A stretch of 64,000 bases of DNA, from NCBI RefSeq assembly GCF_014202995.1, contig NZ_JACHIA010000019.1, forward strand, positions 1-64,000, in the 5' to 3' direction. Shown piece by piece: positions 7,604 through 19,685 of the stretch. The position numbers were made by a program, and so were the translations under genes. The first letter of the stretch is position 1. The number at the start of each line of letters is the position of its first letter. Under the pieces are notes generated by a model. The model was not told the DNA's origin, searched no databases, and was given only the letters and a program-made list of their open reading frames with translations. Origin of the DNA: Longimicrobium terrae (GTDB taxonomy: Bacteria; Gemmatimonadota; Gemmatimonadetes; Longimicrobiales; Longimicrobiaceae).

Positions 7604-8842
7604 ATGAGGCTGGAGTGGCGCATCTCACGCCGCTACCTCTCCTCGCGGCGCGGGACGAAGTTTCTGTCGCTCATCACCCTCATCGCCATCGGCGGCGTGT
7701 CGGTGGGTGTCATGGCGCTCATCATCGTCACCGCGGTGATGAACGGGCTGCAGAACGAGTTGCGCCGCGGCATCCTGGGCGTCAATCCGCACATCTTCGT
7801 CCTCACCTACGGCGAGGGAATGCGGATGCCGGACTGGCGCACGCCGCTGGATTCCGTGCGCAAGATGAAGGACGTGCAGGCCGCGGGGCCGTTCATCCAG
7901 ACCGAGGTGGGGCTGCGCAACCGTGGCGGCTACAGTGAGGGCGCGGTGATGCGCGGGATCGAGACGCAGGGGCCGTCGTCGCTGTCGACGGACATCCCGT
8001 CCATCCTGCGCAAGGCCGGCATCAGCCTGGGACCCACGCGGTCCGGGCTTCCCGCGCTGGCGGCGGGGCAGGGGCTGGCCAGCCGGCTGGGGCTGATTCC
8101 CGGGGACACGGTGACGGTCGTCTCGTTCACCAACATCCGCATGACGCCCATGGGCCCCTCGCCCAAGATGGAGTACTTCGAGTTCGTGGGCGGATTCCGC
8201 ACCGGGATGTTCGAGTACGACAGCAAGTTCTCGTACACGTCGCGCGAGGCGGCGCAGGAGCTGTCCGGGCTGGGCGAGGCGGTGAGCGGGCTGGAGGTGC
8301 GCCTCAAGGACCCGTACGCCGCGGCGCCGGCGGGAACGCGCATCGAGCGCGCGCTGGGGCTGCCCTATCGGACGGACAACTGGATGGACATGAACGCGTC
8401 GCTGTTCAACGCGCTCAAGCTGGAAAAGCTGGCCCTGGGCCTCATCCTGCTGCTGATCGTCATCGTCGCCGCCTTCAACATCGTTTCCACCCTGGTGATG
8501 GTGGTGACGGACAAGACGCGGGAAATCGGCATCCTGAAATCGATGGGGATGACGTCGCGCCGCATCCTGCACCTGTTCATGATGCAGGGGCTGGTGATCG
8601 GCATGGTGGGCGCGGTGATCGGCGGGGCGGGCGGCGTGCTGGTGTCGTGGGTCACGGACCACTTCCGGCTGATCCGCATTCCCGGCGAGGTGTACTTCGT
8701 AAGCTACCTGCCGGTGAAGGTGGATCCGCTGGACCTGGCGGGGATCCTGTTGTCGACGGTGGTGATCTCCTTTCTCGCCACGGTGTATCCGGCATGGCAG
8801 GCCGCGCGGCTGGACCCGGTGGAGGCGATCCGTCATGAGTAG
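7604..8842 (+). CDS. lolC: Lipoprotein-releasing system permease (LolC/LolE family)
   Basis: The 412-residue membrane protein is the transmembrane subunit of the ABC machine that extracts outer-membrane lipoproteins from the inner membrane. It has an N-terminal cytoplasmic WRISRRYL segment, a first membrane helix near residues 22-46, a periplasmic domain of about 230 residues and three C-terminal helices of the FtsX type, ending near DPVEAIRHE. Only one permease gene is present, so it may act as a homodimer (LolF-like) or use a partner elsewhere. The start at 7604 is preferred; an in-frame start at 7538 would translate through the CCTATTC repeats. The 8-bp overlap with lolD supports an operon. 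Confidence 0.9.
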   Translation: MRLEWRISRRYLSSRRGTKFLSLITLIAIGGVSVGVMALIIVTAVMNGLQNELRRGILGVNPHIFVLTYGEGMRMPDWRTPLDSVRKMKDVQAAGPFIQTEVGLRNRGGYSEGAVMRGIETQGPSSLSTDIPSILRKAGISLGPTRSGLPALAAGQGLASRLGLIPGDTVTVVSFTNIRMTPMGPSPKMEYFEFVGGFRTGMFEYDSKFSYTSREAAQELSGLGEAVSGLEVRLKDPYAAAPAGTRIERALGLPYRTDNWMDMNASLFNALKLEKLALGLILLLIVIVAAFNIVSTLVMVVTDKTREIGILKSMGMTSRRILHLFMMQGLVIGMVGAVIGGAGGVLVSWVTDHFRLIRIPGEVYFVSYLPVKVDPLDLAGILLSTVVISFLATVYPAWQAARLDPVEAIRHE

Positions 8843-9590
8843 CATCGACCGGAGCACGGCGCCGGCGCTGGCCGCGCACGGGGTGAGCAAGACCTACGTG
8901 GGCGGCGACGGCACCCCCATCCGCGTGCTGGACGGGGTGGACCTGGAGGTGCACGCGGGGGAGATGGTATCCGTCATCGGCGCGTCCGGCAGCGGCAAGA
9001 GCACGCTGCTGCAGGTGATCGGCGCGCTGGACCGGCCGGACGCCGGCGACGTCTCCATCGGCGGAGAGCGCATCGCGGGGCTGAGGGACGAGGCGCTGGC
9101 GCGTCTGCGCGGACGACGCGTGGGATTCGTGTTCCAGTTTCATCACCTGCTGCGCGAGTTTTCCGCGCTGGAGAACGTGATGATGCCGCAGCTGATTACC
9201 GGCGTGGCCGAGCGCGCCGCGCGGGACCGCGCGCGGGAACTGCTGGAACTCGTCGGGCTCGCCGGGCGGGTGGAGCACAAGCCCGCGCAGCTGTCCGGCG
9301 GCGAGCAGCAGCGCGTGGCGGTGGCGCGGGCGCTGGCGAATCGTCCTCTCGCCCTGCTGGCGGACGAGCCCTCGGGCAACCTGGACCCCGACACGAGCGA
9401 GCGCCTGCACGAACACCTGTTCCGGGTCTGCCGCGAAGAGCGGGCGGCCATGGTGCTGGTGACGCACGACCTTTCCCTGGCCGCGCGCGCGGACCGCGTG
9501 ATGCGGCTGCACGGGGGACAGCTGGTGGACGCCCGCGCCGCCCTGGAGGGCGGGGCGGGGGAACCGGGAGGACTGCGGGATGCTGTGTGA
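8835..9590 (+). CDS. lolD: Lipoprotein-releasing system ATP-binding protein LolD
   Basis: The 251-residue ATPase pairs with the permease encoded just upstream, whose stop it overlaps. Walker A is GASGSGKST, the signature is LSGGEQQRVAVARAL, and Walker B is LALLADEPSGNLD, with the NLD pattern typical of the LolD/MacB/FtsE group. The placement directly after a LolC/E-type gene makes LolD more likely than MacB or FtsE. The C-terminus extends about 20 residues past the usual end and overlaps the mcsA start by 11 bp. Confidence 0.93.
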   Translation: MSSIDRSTAPALAAHGVSKTYVGGDGTPIRVLDGVDLEVHAGEMVSVIGASGSGKSTLLQVIGALDRPDAGDVSIGGERIAGLRDEALARLRGRRVGFVFQFHHLLREFSALENVMMPQLITGVAERAARDRARELLELVGLAGRVEHKPAQLSGGEQQRVAVARALANRPLALLADEPSGNLDPDTSERLHEHLFRVCREERAAMVLVTHDLSLAARADRVMRLHGGQLVDARAALEGGAGEPGGLRDAV

Positions 9591-10089
9591 AAACTGCGGC
9601 AAGAACGAGGCGGCCATCCACCTCACCCAGATTCAGAACAACGAAATGACCACGCGCCACCTGTGCGAGGTGTGCGCGGAAACCATGGGCCTGTCGTCCG
9701 GCGGCGCGGGGCCCAGCGCGCCGCTGGCGGACTTCATCGCCCAGATGGGCAAGGCCATCGCCTCGGAAACGGCCACCACGGCGGGCACCTGTCCCTCGTG
9801 CGGCCTGACTCTGGCGGACTTCAAGAAGACCGGCCGGCTGGGGTGCGCCCGCTGCTATTCCGTGTTCGACACGTCGCTGCGCGGCCTGCTGCGCAAGCTG
9901 CACGGCGGCACGCAGCACAGTGGCAAGGTGTATCTGCCCAAGGACCCTACGGAAACGGACCGCACCGCGCGGCTGGTGAGCCTGCGCCGCGGGCTGGGAC
10001 GCGCGGTGGACAGCGAAGACTTCGAGCGGGCGGCCGCGCTGCGCGACCAGATCCGCCGCCTGGAAGCCGGACAGGAGGTGCAGGGGTGA
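9580..10089 (+). CDS. mcsA: McsA: zinc-finger and UVR-motif activator of McsB
   Basis: The 169-residue protein begins MLCENCGKNEA and carries four CxxC motifs (CENC, CEVC, CPSC and CARC), the zinc-binding arrangement of McsA. A UVR motif (DFERAAALRDQIRRLE) closes the protein. McsA activates the arginine kinase McsB in Firmicutes. The gene overlaps lolD upstream and mcsB downstream (GTGA), so the kinase pair is translated with the lipoprotein exporter. No CtsR repressor gene lies with it. Confidence 0.93.
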   Translation: MLCENCGKNEAAIHLTQIQNNEMTTRHLCEVCAETMGLSSGGAGPSAPLADFIAQMGKAIASETATTAGTCPSCGLTLADFKKTGRLGCARCYSVFDTSLRGLLRKLHGGTQHSGKVYLPKDPTETDRTARLVSLRRGLGRAVDSEDFERAAALRDQIRRLEAGQEVQG

Positions 10090-11183
10090 AGGAACGCTTT
10101 CTGGACGGCGACCCGGACGCCGGGCTGGCCTGGCTGCGCGCGGACGGCCCCAACAGCGACATCGTGCTCAGCACGCGCATCCGCCTGGCGCGCAACCTCC
10201 GCAACTTCCGCTTCGGCACGCGGGCGGACGCGGACGACCGCGGCGAGGTGCTGCGCCTGACGCTGGCCGCGGCCGACGCGGCGCCTTCGCTGCAGAGCGG
10301 CCGCAACGTCACCGTCAGCACGCTGGACGACACCGAGCGGCAGCTGCTCCTTGAACGCCACCTGGTCAGCCGCGAGCTGATCGGCGGCGAGGGGCACGTG
10401 GCGCCCACGCACACCGCGCTGGTCCTGGCCCCCGGCGAGGGGCTGAGCGTGATGGTGAACGAGGAAGACCACCTGCGCCTGCAGAACATCGTGGGCGGAT
10501 TCCGCCTGCGCGACGCGTGGCGCGACGTGGAGCGGCTGGACGACGAGATGGGGCAGCGCGTACCCTACGCCTTTCATCCCGAGTTCGGCTACCTGACCAG
10601 CTGTCCCACCAACGTCGGCACGGGGCTGCGCGCCAGTGTGCTGATGCACCTGCCGGGGCTGGTGCTGACGCAGGAAATCGCCAAGGTGCTGCAGGGGATC
10701 AGCCAGGTGGGGCTCACCTTCCGCGGCCTGTACGGCGAGGGAAGCGACGTGGTGGGCAACTTCTTTCAGATCAGCAACCAGACCACGCTGGGCAAGACGG
10801 AAGAGGACCTGATCGACCACCTGCAGCGCATCGTGCAGCAGGTGGTGCAGTACGAGACGCAGGCCCGCTCCGTCCTGCTGCGCGACGCACCGACGGTGAT
10901 TGAGGACAAGGTGTGGCGCGCGTACGGGTTGCTGCGGCACGCGCGGTCCACTTCGTTCGAAGAGGTGATGAACCTGCTGAGCGGCGTGCGGCTGGGGGTG
11001 GGGCTGAAACTAATCGAGAACGTTCGTGTACAGACCCTCAACCGGATCATGATCTTCGCCCAGTCCGCGCATCTGGAGCGCGCGGCCCGCGGGCGGCTCC
11101 CCGAGGGAGACCTGGACGTACGCCGCGCGGCGTTCGTTCGGGGGGTCCTGGCCGCTGAGGAATCTGGCGCGGCGAATGCGTAA
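10086..11183 (+). CDS. mcsB: Protein-arginine kinase McsB
   Basis: The 365-residue protein is a phosphagen-kinase-fold enzyme that phosphorylates arginines, marking proteins for ClpCP. Diagnostic segments are STRIRLARNLRNF near the start, NEEDHLRLQ, TSCPTNVGTGLRASV (with the catalytic Cys) and the GEGSDVVGNFFQISN loop. It starts on a GTG overlapping the mcsA stop. The adjacent clpC completes the arginine-phosphorylation proteolysis module best known from Bacillus. Confidence 0.95.
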   Translation: MKERFLDGDPDAGLAWLRADGPNSDIVLSTRIRLARNLRNFRFGTRADADDRGEVLRLTLAAADAAPSLQSGRNVTVSTLDDTERQLLLERHLVSRELIGGEGHVAPTHTALVLAPGEGLSVMVNEEDHLRLQNIVGGFRLRDAWRDVERLDDEMGQRVPYAFHPEFGYLTSCPTNVGTGLRASVLMHLPGLVLTQEIAKVLQGISQVGLTFRGLYGEGSDVVGNFFQISNQTTLGKTEEDLIDHLQRIVQQVVQYETQARSVLLRDAPTVIEDKVWRAYGLLRHARSTSFEEVMNLLSGVRLGVGLKLIENVRVQTLNRIMIFAQSAHLERAARGRLPEGDLDVRRAAFVRGVLAAEESGAANA

Positions 11184-11245
11184 CCCGGCCCTCCGGCCGA
11201 GTGCAGAATGAACGTGGTCCCGCCCGAACCAAGGTCCTGCTGACA

Positions 11246-13732
<2,487 letters not shown>

Positions 13733-13742
13733 TAGAATCCAG

Positions 13743-16193
13743 GTGTTTCACTCCATTCGGGGACGGGCCGCCGCGGCGGCCCTCCTCCTTTTCGCCTCCG
13801 GGGTACTGACCCCCCGCCTCGCCCGCGCACAGACCACCGGTACCCCGACCGCGCCCCCTCCTGGGTTCGTGGTGGACACCGTGGTGGTGCGCGGGTCGGC
13901 GCGGATTTCCGACGCGGCCGTCCGCTCGTCGCTGGGGCTTCGCCCCGGCGCCACGGTGACCGCGCCGGTGGTGCAGGACGCCATCCGCCGCCTGATGGCG
14001 TCGGGCAACTACGAGTCGGTGCAGATTTCGGTGCGCAACGCCGAGGCGGGCCACGGCCCGCTGGTGGTGGACCTGCGCGAGCGGCCGATTCTGGCCGAGG
14101 TGCGCTTCGAAGGGCTGCGCAGCATCTCGGGCAGCACCGTGCGCGACTCGGCCGGCCTGCGCGAGAACACCCCGCTGGAGCCGCAGCGCGTGGCGGCCGC
14201 CAGCAAGCTGATCCGCGACATGCTGGCCAAGAAGGGCGTGCAGGTGCTGGCAGTGGACACGGCGACGCAGCCGGTGGCCACGGGCGGCGTGCGGCTCACC
14301 TTTACGGTGCGCGAGGGCAACCGCCTGGCGATCTCGGACATCGACTTCGTGGGCAACCAGGCCTTTGGCGACGACGTGCTGAAGGGCGCGCTGAGCACGC
14401 GGGAAGAAGGCTTCCTGTGGTTCCGCACCGGCAAGTTCGACCGCACGACCTTTGACGAGGACCTGCGCACCAACCTGCCGGACTTCTACGGATCGCACGG
14501 GTACATCGACTTCGCCGTGGTGCGCGACACCCTGGTGGTGGACCCCGCCACGGGCAAGGCGCGGCTGACCATCGAGGTGGCCGAGGGCCCGCAGTACCGG
14601 CTGGGCGACTTCAACGTGGAAGGCAACTCGCGCTTTCCCAGCGAGATCCTGGCCGAGCAGTTCACCACGCAGCGCCGCTCGGTGCTGGGCCTGCCCTTTG
14701 GCAGCCAGCGCGAGCGCGAGGCGGGCGAGGTGTTCGACCAGGGCGCGCTCAACGCGGCCGCGGGCGCCATCGAGCAGCAGTACCGCAACGAGGGCTACCT
14801 GTACGCGCAGGTGATTCCCAACGTGCAGCGCATTCCGGGCGCGGCGGGGCAGCCTCCGCGGGTGAACGTGTCGCTGGCCGTTTCCGAGCAGCAGCCGTTC
14901 TACATCCGCCGGGTGGCGTTCGCGGGCAACACCAACACGCACGAGTCGGTGATCCGCGACCGTCTGTGGGTGGTGCCGGGCGACGTGTACAGCGAAGCGC
15001 GGGTGATGCAGAGCTACCAGGCGATCTCGGGCCTGGGCTTCTTTGAAACGCCCATGCCGGTGCCCGACATCGTTCCCAACCCGGAGACGGGGACGGTGGA
15101 CATCACCTTCCACGTCAAGGAAAAGCAGACGGGGAGCGTGAACTTCGGCACGGTGTTCGGCGGCTCGCCGTACAGCGGCAACAGCGGGCGCTTCGCCGGC
15201 TTCCTGGGCTTTCAGGAGCCCAACCTGTTCGGCCAGGGCAAGCAGGCCAACGTGCGCGCGGAGATCGGCTACGGCCGCAGCACGCTGGAGCTGAGCTACA
15301 CCGACCCGGCCATCAACGGCGGGCGCAACTCCGGCAGTGTGTCGGTATTCCGCTCCGGCGACCGGTACGCGCGCTTCGGCAACGGGCGCCGCACCCGCAC
15401 GGGCGCCTCGCTGCAGTTCGGCTTCCCGGTTCCGGGATCGCAGCGCACCCGGGCGTTCCTGGGCTACTCGCTGTCGCGCACGGCGTACGAGACGGACGAC
15501 GAGGAAGCGTGCTCGGGCTCCAGCAGCCTGTTCTGCCTTCCCGACGCCACGGCCAGCACGCTTTCGGCCTCGGTGGCGCGCGATACCAAGAACCACCCGC
15601 TCTTTCCCACATCGGGAACGCGGCAGTCGGTGCAGCTGGAGCAGACGGGCGGCCCGCTGGGCGGCAGCGCCAACTTCCAGAAGCTGTTTACGCAGGCCGA
15701 GTGGTGGGTGCCGGTGGGCAAGCTGGGCAGCTCGCCCCGCTCGCCGACCATGGCGCTGGGGCTGCAGGGACGCGCGGGCGCCATCTTCGGCGACGCGGGA
15801 CCGCTTCCGTTTGAGCGCTTCTACGTGGGCGGCGTGCAGTTCGGCCAGCCGCTGCGCGGCTACCAGGAAAGCACCATCGGTCCGCGCGGCTACAGCCTGG
15901 CCTGCAACCGCAGCCTGGAGCTGGGCTGCCTGGGCGACGCCTTCTTCACCGTGACGGGTGAGTACGCGCTGCGCCTGACGGACGCGCTGTCGGTATCGGC
16001 CTTTGGCGACGCGGGCAACGTGTACGGCTCGGTGGGCGAGTTCAACCCCACGTCGCGGCTGTACCGCGGCGCGGGCGTGGGCGCCACGCTGGTGACCCCG
16101 TTCCTGGGCGCCATCGGCATCGACGCGGCGTACGGATTCGACCGCCCCGAGCCGGGCTGGGAGATCCACTTCAAGCTGGGCAATTCCTTTTAA
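13743..16193 (+). CDS. bamA: Outer membrane protein assembly factor BamA
   Basis: The product (816 residues from a GTG start) has a signal peptide (hydrophobic core AAAAALLLFASG, cleavage near ARA-Q), several POTRA domains in the first half and an Omp85 beta-barrel ending in phenylalanine (LGNSF), as expected for a barrel protein itself recognised by BAM. BamA inserts beta-barrel proteins into the outer membrane. The GTG lies 10 bp after the clpC stop and no strong ribosome-binding site is seen, so the exact start is uncertain. It heads the envelope cluster, with ompH 27 bp downstream. Confidence 0.94.
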   Translation: MFHSIRGRAAAAALLLFASGVLTPRLARAQTTGTPTAPPPGFVVDTVVVRGSARISDAAVRSSLGLRPGATVTAPVVQDAIRRLMASGNYESVQISVRNAEAGHGPLVVDLRERPILAEVRFEGLRSISGSTVRDSAGLRENTPLEPQRVAAASKLIRDMLAKKGVQVLAVDTATQPVATGGVRLTFTVREGNRLAISDIDFVGNQAFGDDVLKGALSTREEGFLWFRTGKFDRTTFDEDLRTNLPDFYGSHGYIDFAVVRDTLVVDPATGKARLTIEVAEGPQYRLGDFNVEGNSRFPSEILAEQFTTQRRSVLGLPFGSQREREAGEVFDQGALNAAAGAIEQQYRNEGYLYAQVIPNVQRIPGAAGQPPRVNVSLAVSEQQPFYIRRVAFAGNTNTHESVIRDRLWVVPGDVYSEARVMQSYQAISGLGFFETPMPVPDIVPNPETGTVDITFHVKEKQTGSVNFGTVFGGSPYSGNSGRFAGFLGFQEPNLFGQGKQANVRAEIGYGRSTLELSYTDPAINGGRNSGSVSVFRSGDRYARFGNGRRTRTGASLQFGFPVPGSQRTRAFLGYSLSRTAYETDDEEACSGSSSLFCLPDATASTLSASVARDTKNHPLFPTSGTRQSVQLEQTGGPLGGSANFQKLFTQAEWWVPVGKLGSSPRSPTMALGLQGRAGAIFGDAGPLPFERFYVGGVQFGQPLRGYQESTIGPRGYSLACNRSLELGCLGDAFFTVTGEYALRLTDALSVSAFGDAGNVYGSVGEFNPTSRLYRGAGVGATLVTPFLGAIGIDAAYGFDRPEPGWEIHFKLGNSF

Positions 16194-16220
16194 CCCCCGA
16201 GATTCAGGAGACTACCTGAA

Positions 16221-16784
16221 ATGAAGCGCATTCTGTCGTTCGCCTTTGCGGGCGCCCTGGCCCTGGCCGCCACCGCGGCTCCTGCCCAGGCGCAGCTCAA
16301 GATGGGATACATCAACTCGCAGCGCGTGCTGGCCGAAACGCCGGCGTTCGCCGGCGTGCGCACCACGCTGGAGCGCGAGTTTGCCACGCAGCGCGCGGAG
16401 ATCGACTCGCTGGAGGCCCGTCTGGGCCGCGCCGACCAGGCGCTCCGCGGCGAGGCCGGGCTGACCGACGCGGTGCGCCAGCAGCGCCAGCAGGCGCTGC
16501 AGCAGCAGTTTGCGGCGTACCAGCAGCGCGCGCAGCAGATTCAGCAGCAGGTGCAGAGCCGCGAGCAGGAGCTGGTGCGTCCGGTGATGGAGCGCATTCG
16601 CGGCGTGCTGGAGGAAGTGCGCGCGGCGGGCGGCTTCAGCTTCATCATGGATCCCCCGGAGGGCGTGATCGTGGCGGTGGACCCGGCGCTGGACGTGACG
16701 GACCAGGTGGTGCGCCGCCTGGGCGGCACGCCGGCCCCCGCCGGCGCGGCCGCTCCGGCCCCGGCCGGCCCGCGCCGCCCGTAA
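16221..16784 (+). CDS. skp: OmpH/Skp family periplasmic chaperone
   Basis: The 187-residue protein has a clean signal peptide (cleavage near AQA-Q), then the Skp start LKMGYINSQRVLAETPAF. A long Gln- and Arg-rich coiled coil follows (about residues 60-125), then the conserved GFSFIMDPPEGVIVAVDP segment, and an Ala/Pro-rich tail. Skp holds unfolded outer-membrane proteins for BamA. AGGAG is present before the ATG. The bamA-skp-lpxD order is common in Gram-negative bacteria. Confidence 0.92.
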   Translation: MKRILSFAFAGALALAATAAPAQAQLKMGYINSQRVLAETPAFAGVRTTLEREFATQRAEIDSLEARLGRADQALRGEAGLTDAVRQQRQQALQQQFAAYQQRAQQIQQQVQSREQELVRPVMERIRGVLEEVRAAGGFSFIMDPPEGVIVAVDPALDVTDQVVRRLGGTPAPAGAAAPAPAGPRRP

Positions 16785-16832
16785 GCCTTCGCCCGGCTGG
16801 AATTTGCGGGGCGCCCCGCGCGCCGCTAGCTT

Positions 16833-16870
16833 CGATGCCCGTGACAGAGGATGTCACGGGCATCGTCGTT
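16833..16870 (+). terminator. Terminator hairpin after skp
   Basis: A perfect 13-bp stem, CGATGCCCGTGAC (16833-16845) pairing with GTCACGGGCATCG (16853-16865), encloses a 7-nt loop and is followed by TCGTT. The position about 50 bp after the skp stop fits transcription termination, although the T-tract is weak. Confidence 0.6.
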
Positions 16871-16882
16871 AGGGGAAGGGAA

Positions 16883-16966
16883 GTGCGTGAGTGCGGGGTG
16901 CGTGAGTGCGTTAGTGCGAACGACAGTACGGGAGTGCGGAAGTACGAGAGTGCGAAAGTGCGAAGG
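16883..16966. repeat. Degenerate 8-bp tandem repeat array
   Basis: About ten near-consecutive units of the form GTGCGNNA or GTACGNNA (for example GTGCGTGA, GTGCGTTA, GTGCGGAA, GTACGAGA, GTGCGAAA). The same unit makes the array at 100-148. A patch with the reverse-complement words (CACTAACGCAC, CACTCACGCAC) sits at 17023-17053. Confidence 0.65.
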
Positions 16967-17288
16967 TGAAAAGCCGTGGCGGCTCCGGCCTGGTTGCCGG
17001 GGAGCCGGCGCCCCTCCGGGCCAGCACTAACGCACCCAGCACTCACGCACTTCTTTTCGCGTGAGGGATTCGCGCCCGCAGGGCCGAGACCGCGGAGTGC
17101 AGGGGCAACTGCTGTATCGTTGCCCCGGAACGGAGGGGGCTCGGCGCCGTTAGGCACAGTCGTATCGTGCCTTACGGCGCGCGAAGCCCGACCCGGAGCG
17201 CAGCGGAGGGGCACGCCCCAATCATCAGCTGTTCCCGTCGTGGTCCATCCCCATCAGAGACCACGCTGAACCATCTCATCAGAAGCAC

Positions 17289-18359
17289 ATGGCGGAGTTG
17301 ACGGCGGCGGAGGTGGCACGCATCGCGGAGGGCGACCTGGAGGGCGACGGCACGCTCACGCTGCACGGGGTGGCCCCGCTGGAAGAAGCCGGGCCCGGAC
17401 ACCTGTCGTTCGTTGCCGAAGCGAGATACCACCCGTACATTCACGCGTCCCGGGCCGGCGCCGTGCTCGTCGCGCGCGACGCCCGGGTGCAGCTTCCCGC
17501 CGGGATGAGCGCGGTGCGGGTGGACGACCCGCGCCGCGCCCTCGCACGCCTGCTGCCGCTGTTCTATCCCGAAACGCCCGCCGCCCCCGGCGTGCACGCG
17601 ACGGCCGTCCTGGGCGACGGGGTCGTGGTGGCATCCACGGCTACGGTCGGTCCGTACGCGGTGGTGGGCGAGGGGACACGGGTGGGGGAGCGGGCGCGGA
17701 TCGGCGCGCAGACGGTCGTCGGGCGCGGGTGCGAGATCGGCGACGACGTGGTGCTGCATCCCCACGTGACGCTGTACGACGGGGTGCGGCTGGGCGAGCG
17801 CTGCATCGTGCACAGCGGGGCCCGGCTGGGCGCGGACGGCTTCGGCTACGTCCCGGACGCTGCCGGGCTGCGCAAGATGCCGCAGGTGGGACGCTGCATT
17901 CTGGAGGCGGACGTGGAGGTGGGGGCCAACACCACCATCGACCGCGGCTCCATCGGCGACACGGTGGTGGGGCGGGGGACCAAGATCGACAACCTGGTCA
18001 TGATCGGGCACAACTGCCGCATCGGCCGCAATGTCATCATCGTCTCCCAGGTGGGAATCAGCGGGAGCACGCGGGTGGGCGACGGCGCGGTGCTGGGCGG
18101 CCAGGCCGGCGTGCAGGGCCACATCGAGATCGGCGCCGGCGCCCGGGTGGGCGGGCAGGCCGGGGTGCTGGGGAACGTGGAAGCCGGCGCAACGGTCAGC
18201 GGATACCCGGCCCGGCCGCACCGCGAGGCGCTGCGCGTGCAGGCGGCGGTGTTCGCCCTTCCCAAGCTGGTGCAGCGCCTGCGCGCGCTGGAAACGATTG
18301 TTCTGGGCCGGGGCGCGAAGGGCGCACCGGCCGCTTCCGGGCAGACTGACGGCCCTTGA
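17289..18359 (+). CDS. lpxD: UDP-3-O-acylglucosamine N-acyltransferase LpxD
   Basis: The 356-residue enzyme adds the N-linked hydroxyacyl chain in lipid A synthesis. An N-terminal uridine-binding domain (about residues 1-100, with [13 protein letters not shown]) is followed by a left-handed beta-helix of hexapeptide repeats (from about 105) that includes the conserved stretch GADGFGY and the segment [19 protein letters not shown], which matches LpxD and not LpxA. It opens the second part of the envelope cluster and its TGA overlaps a possible TTG start of the next gene. Confidence 0.95.
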   Translation: MAELTAAEVARIAEGDLEGDGTLTLHGVAPLEEAGPGHLSFVAEARYHPYIHASRAGAVLVARDARVQLPAGMSAVRVDDPRRALARLLPLFYPETPAAPGVHATAVLGDGVVVASTATVGPYAVVGEGTRVGERARIGAQTVVGRGCEIGDDVVLHPHVTLYDGVRLGERCIVHSGARLGADGFGYVPDAAGLRKMPQVGRCILEADVEVGANTTIDRGSIGDTVVGRGTKIDNLVMIGHNCRIGRNVIIVSQVGISGSTRVGDGAVLGGQAGVQGHIEIGAGARVGGQAGVLGNVEAGATVSGYPARPHREALRVQAAVFALPKLVQRLRALETIVLGRGAKGAPAASGQTDGP

Positions 18360-18376
18360 GCCGACCATCGAGCGAA

Positions 18377-19675
18377 ATGCAGACGACCACGCCACGCCAG
18401 AACACCCTCGCCCGCGCCTCGGAACTGCGCGGGGTGGGGCTTCACACCGGGGCCGAGGTGACGCTCCGCCTCGTTCCCGCGCCCGTCAACACGGGCATCG
18501 TCTTCCGCCGCACCGACCTGGAGGGCCGGCCGGAGGTGCCCGCCCACGTGTCGCACGTGGTGGGGACGGAGCTGGGCACTTCCATCGGCCTGGGGGAGGC
18601 GCGCGTCCACACGGTGGAGCACCTCCTGTCGGCCATGGTGGTCCGCCAGATCGACAACGCGTACGTGGAGATCAGCGGCGAGGAAGTGCCCGCCGCCGAC
18701 GGAAGCGCGCGTCCGTTTGATGAACTGCTGGCGGAGTGCGGGCGCGAGGAGCAGGACGCGCCCGCCCGCTTTCTGACGGTGGACGAGGCGTTCTCGCTGA
18801 GCGCCAAGGGCGGCGCGGAGTACGTGGTGGCGCCCTCGCCGGACCAGCGGATCTCGGCCACGATCGAGTTCGACCATCCCCTGATCGGCCGGCAGTTCGG
18901 CAGCTTTCGCGTGGACGCGGACCGCTTTCCCAGCGAGGTGCTGGCGGCGCGCACGTTCTGCTTCGCCCGCGACGTGGACGCCATGCGCGGCCGCGGGCTG
19001 GCGATGGGCGGATCGCAGGAGAACGCCGTCGTCCTGTCCGAGACGGGGCTGGTGGAGGGGACGGAGCTGCGCTTCGCGGATGAGTTCGTGCGGCACAAGG
19101 CGCTGGACGTGGTGGGCGACCTGGCGCTGATCGGGGCGCGGCTGCGGGCGCACGTGGTCGCCGAGCGGCCGGGGCACCTGGGCAACGTCGCGCTCGCCAA
19201 GGAGCTGGTCGCCCGCGCGGAACGCAAGGCGCTGGCGCGGCCGATTCTCAACATCGAGCAGATCATGCAGTATCTGCCGCACCGGTACCCGTTCCTGCTG
19301 GTGGACCGGGTGGTGGAGTTCGAGGAGCGCAAGCGCATCGTCGGGCTCAAGAACGTCACCATCAACGAGCCCTTCTTTCAGGGCCACTTCCCCGGGCGGC
19401 CGGTGATGCCGGGGGTGATGATCATCGAGGCGATGGCGCAGGTGGGCGGGCTGCTGGTGCTGGAGAACGTGGAGGGGCTGGAGGACAAGGTCATCTACTT
19501 CCTGGGGCTGGACAACGTCCGCTGGCGTCGGCCGGTGACGCCGGGCGACCAGATCCGCTTTGAGGTGGAACTGGTGCAGGTGCGCGGGGCAACGGTAAAG
19601 ATGCGCGGAGTGGGCACCGTGGACGGCCAGCTGTGCGCCGAGGCGGAGATGATGGCACGTGTCGTCGACCGCTGA
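18377..19675 (+). CDS. lpxC/fabZ: LpxC-FabZ fusion (deacetylase / hydroxyacyl-ACP dehydratase)
   Basis: The 432-residue protein fuses two enzymes. Residues about 1-285 are LpxC, the zinc deacetylase that commits UDP-3-acyl-GlcNAc to lipid A: the metal ligands appear in VHTVEHLLSAM (near residue 78) and HKALDVVGDL. From about residue 290 the protein is FabZ, with the HFPGRPVMPGVMIIEAMAQ motif. The fusion links lipid A commitment with fatty-acid supply and is known in Bacteroidetes and some other phyla. ATG 18377 is preferred; a TTG at 18356 overlapping lpxD would add seven residues. Confidence 0.95.
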   Translation: MQTTTPRQNTLARASELRGVGLHTGAEVTLRLVPAPVNTGIVFRRTDLEGRPEVPAHVSHVVGTELGTSIGLGEARVHTVEHLLSAMVVRQIDNAYVEISGEEVPAADGSARPFDELLAECGREEQDAPARFLTVDEAFSLSAKGGAEYVVAPSPDQRISATIEFDHPLIGRQFGSFRVDADRFPSEVLAARTFCFARDVDAMRGRGLAMGGSQENAVVLSETGLVEGTELRFADEFVRHKALDVVGDLALIGARLRAHVVAERPGHLGNVALAKELVARAERKALARPILNIEQIMQYLPHRYPFLLVDRVVEFEERKRIVGLKNVTINEPFFQGHFPGRPVMPGVMIIEAMAQVGGLLVLENVEGLEDKVIYFLGLDNVRWRRPVTPGDQIRFEVELVQVRGATVKMRGVGTVDGQLCAEAEMMARVVDR

Positions 19676-19685
19676 GGTGGAGCCG

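Larger units (their letters stand above)
16785..17288. other. Repeat-filled gap between skp and lpxD
   Basis: No gene is supported. A terminator-like hairpin (16833-16865) is followed by an array of 8-bp GTGCGNNA units (16883-16966). A reverse-complement patch of the same words lies at 17023-17053, so the two could fold into a long imperfect hairpin. lpxD therefore probably has its own promoter somewhere in 17060-17280, but I cannot point to it. Confidence 0.55.

Noticed and set aside
8835-9590. MacB or FtsE instead of LolD
   Set aside because: The ATPase overlaps a LolC/E-type permease with a large periplasmic domain; FtsE or MacB would have FtsX or a fused permease with MacA.
16976-17269. 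97-codon frame in the gap between skp and lpxD
   Set aside because: It runs through the inverted repeat words, is Pro/Arg/Ser-rich and has no ribosome-binding site.
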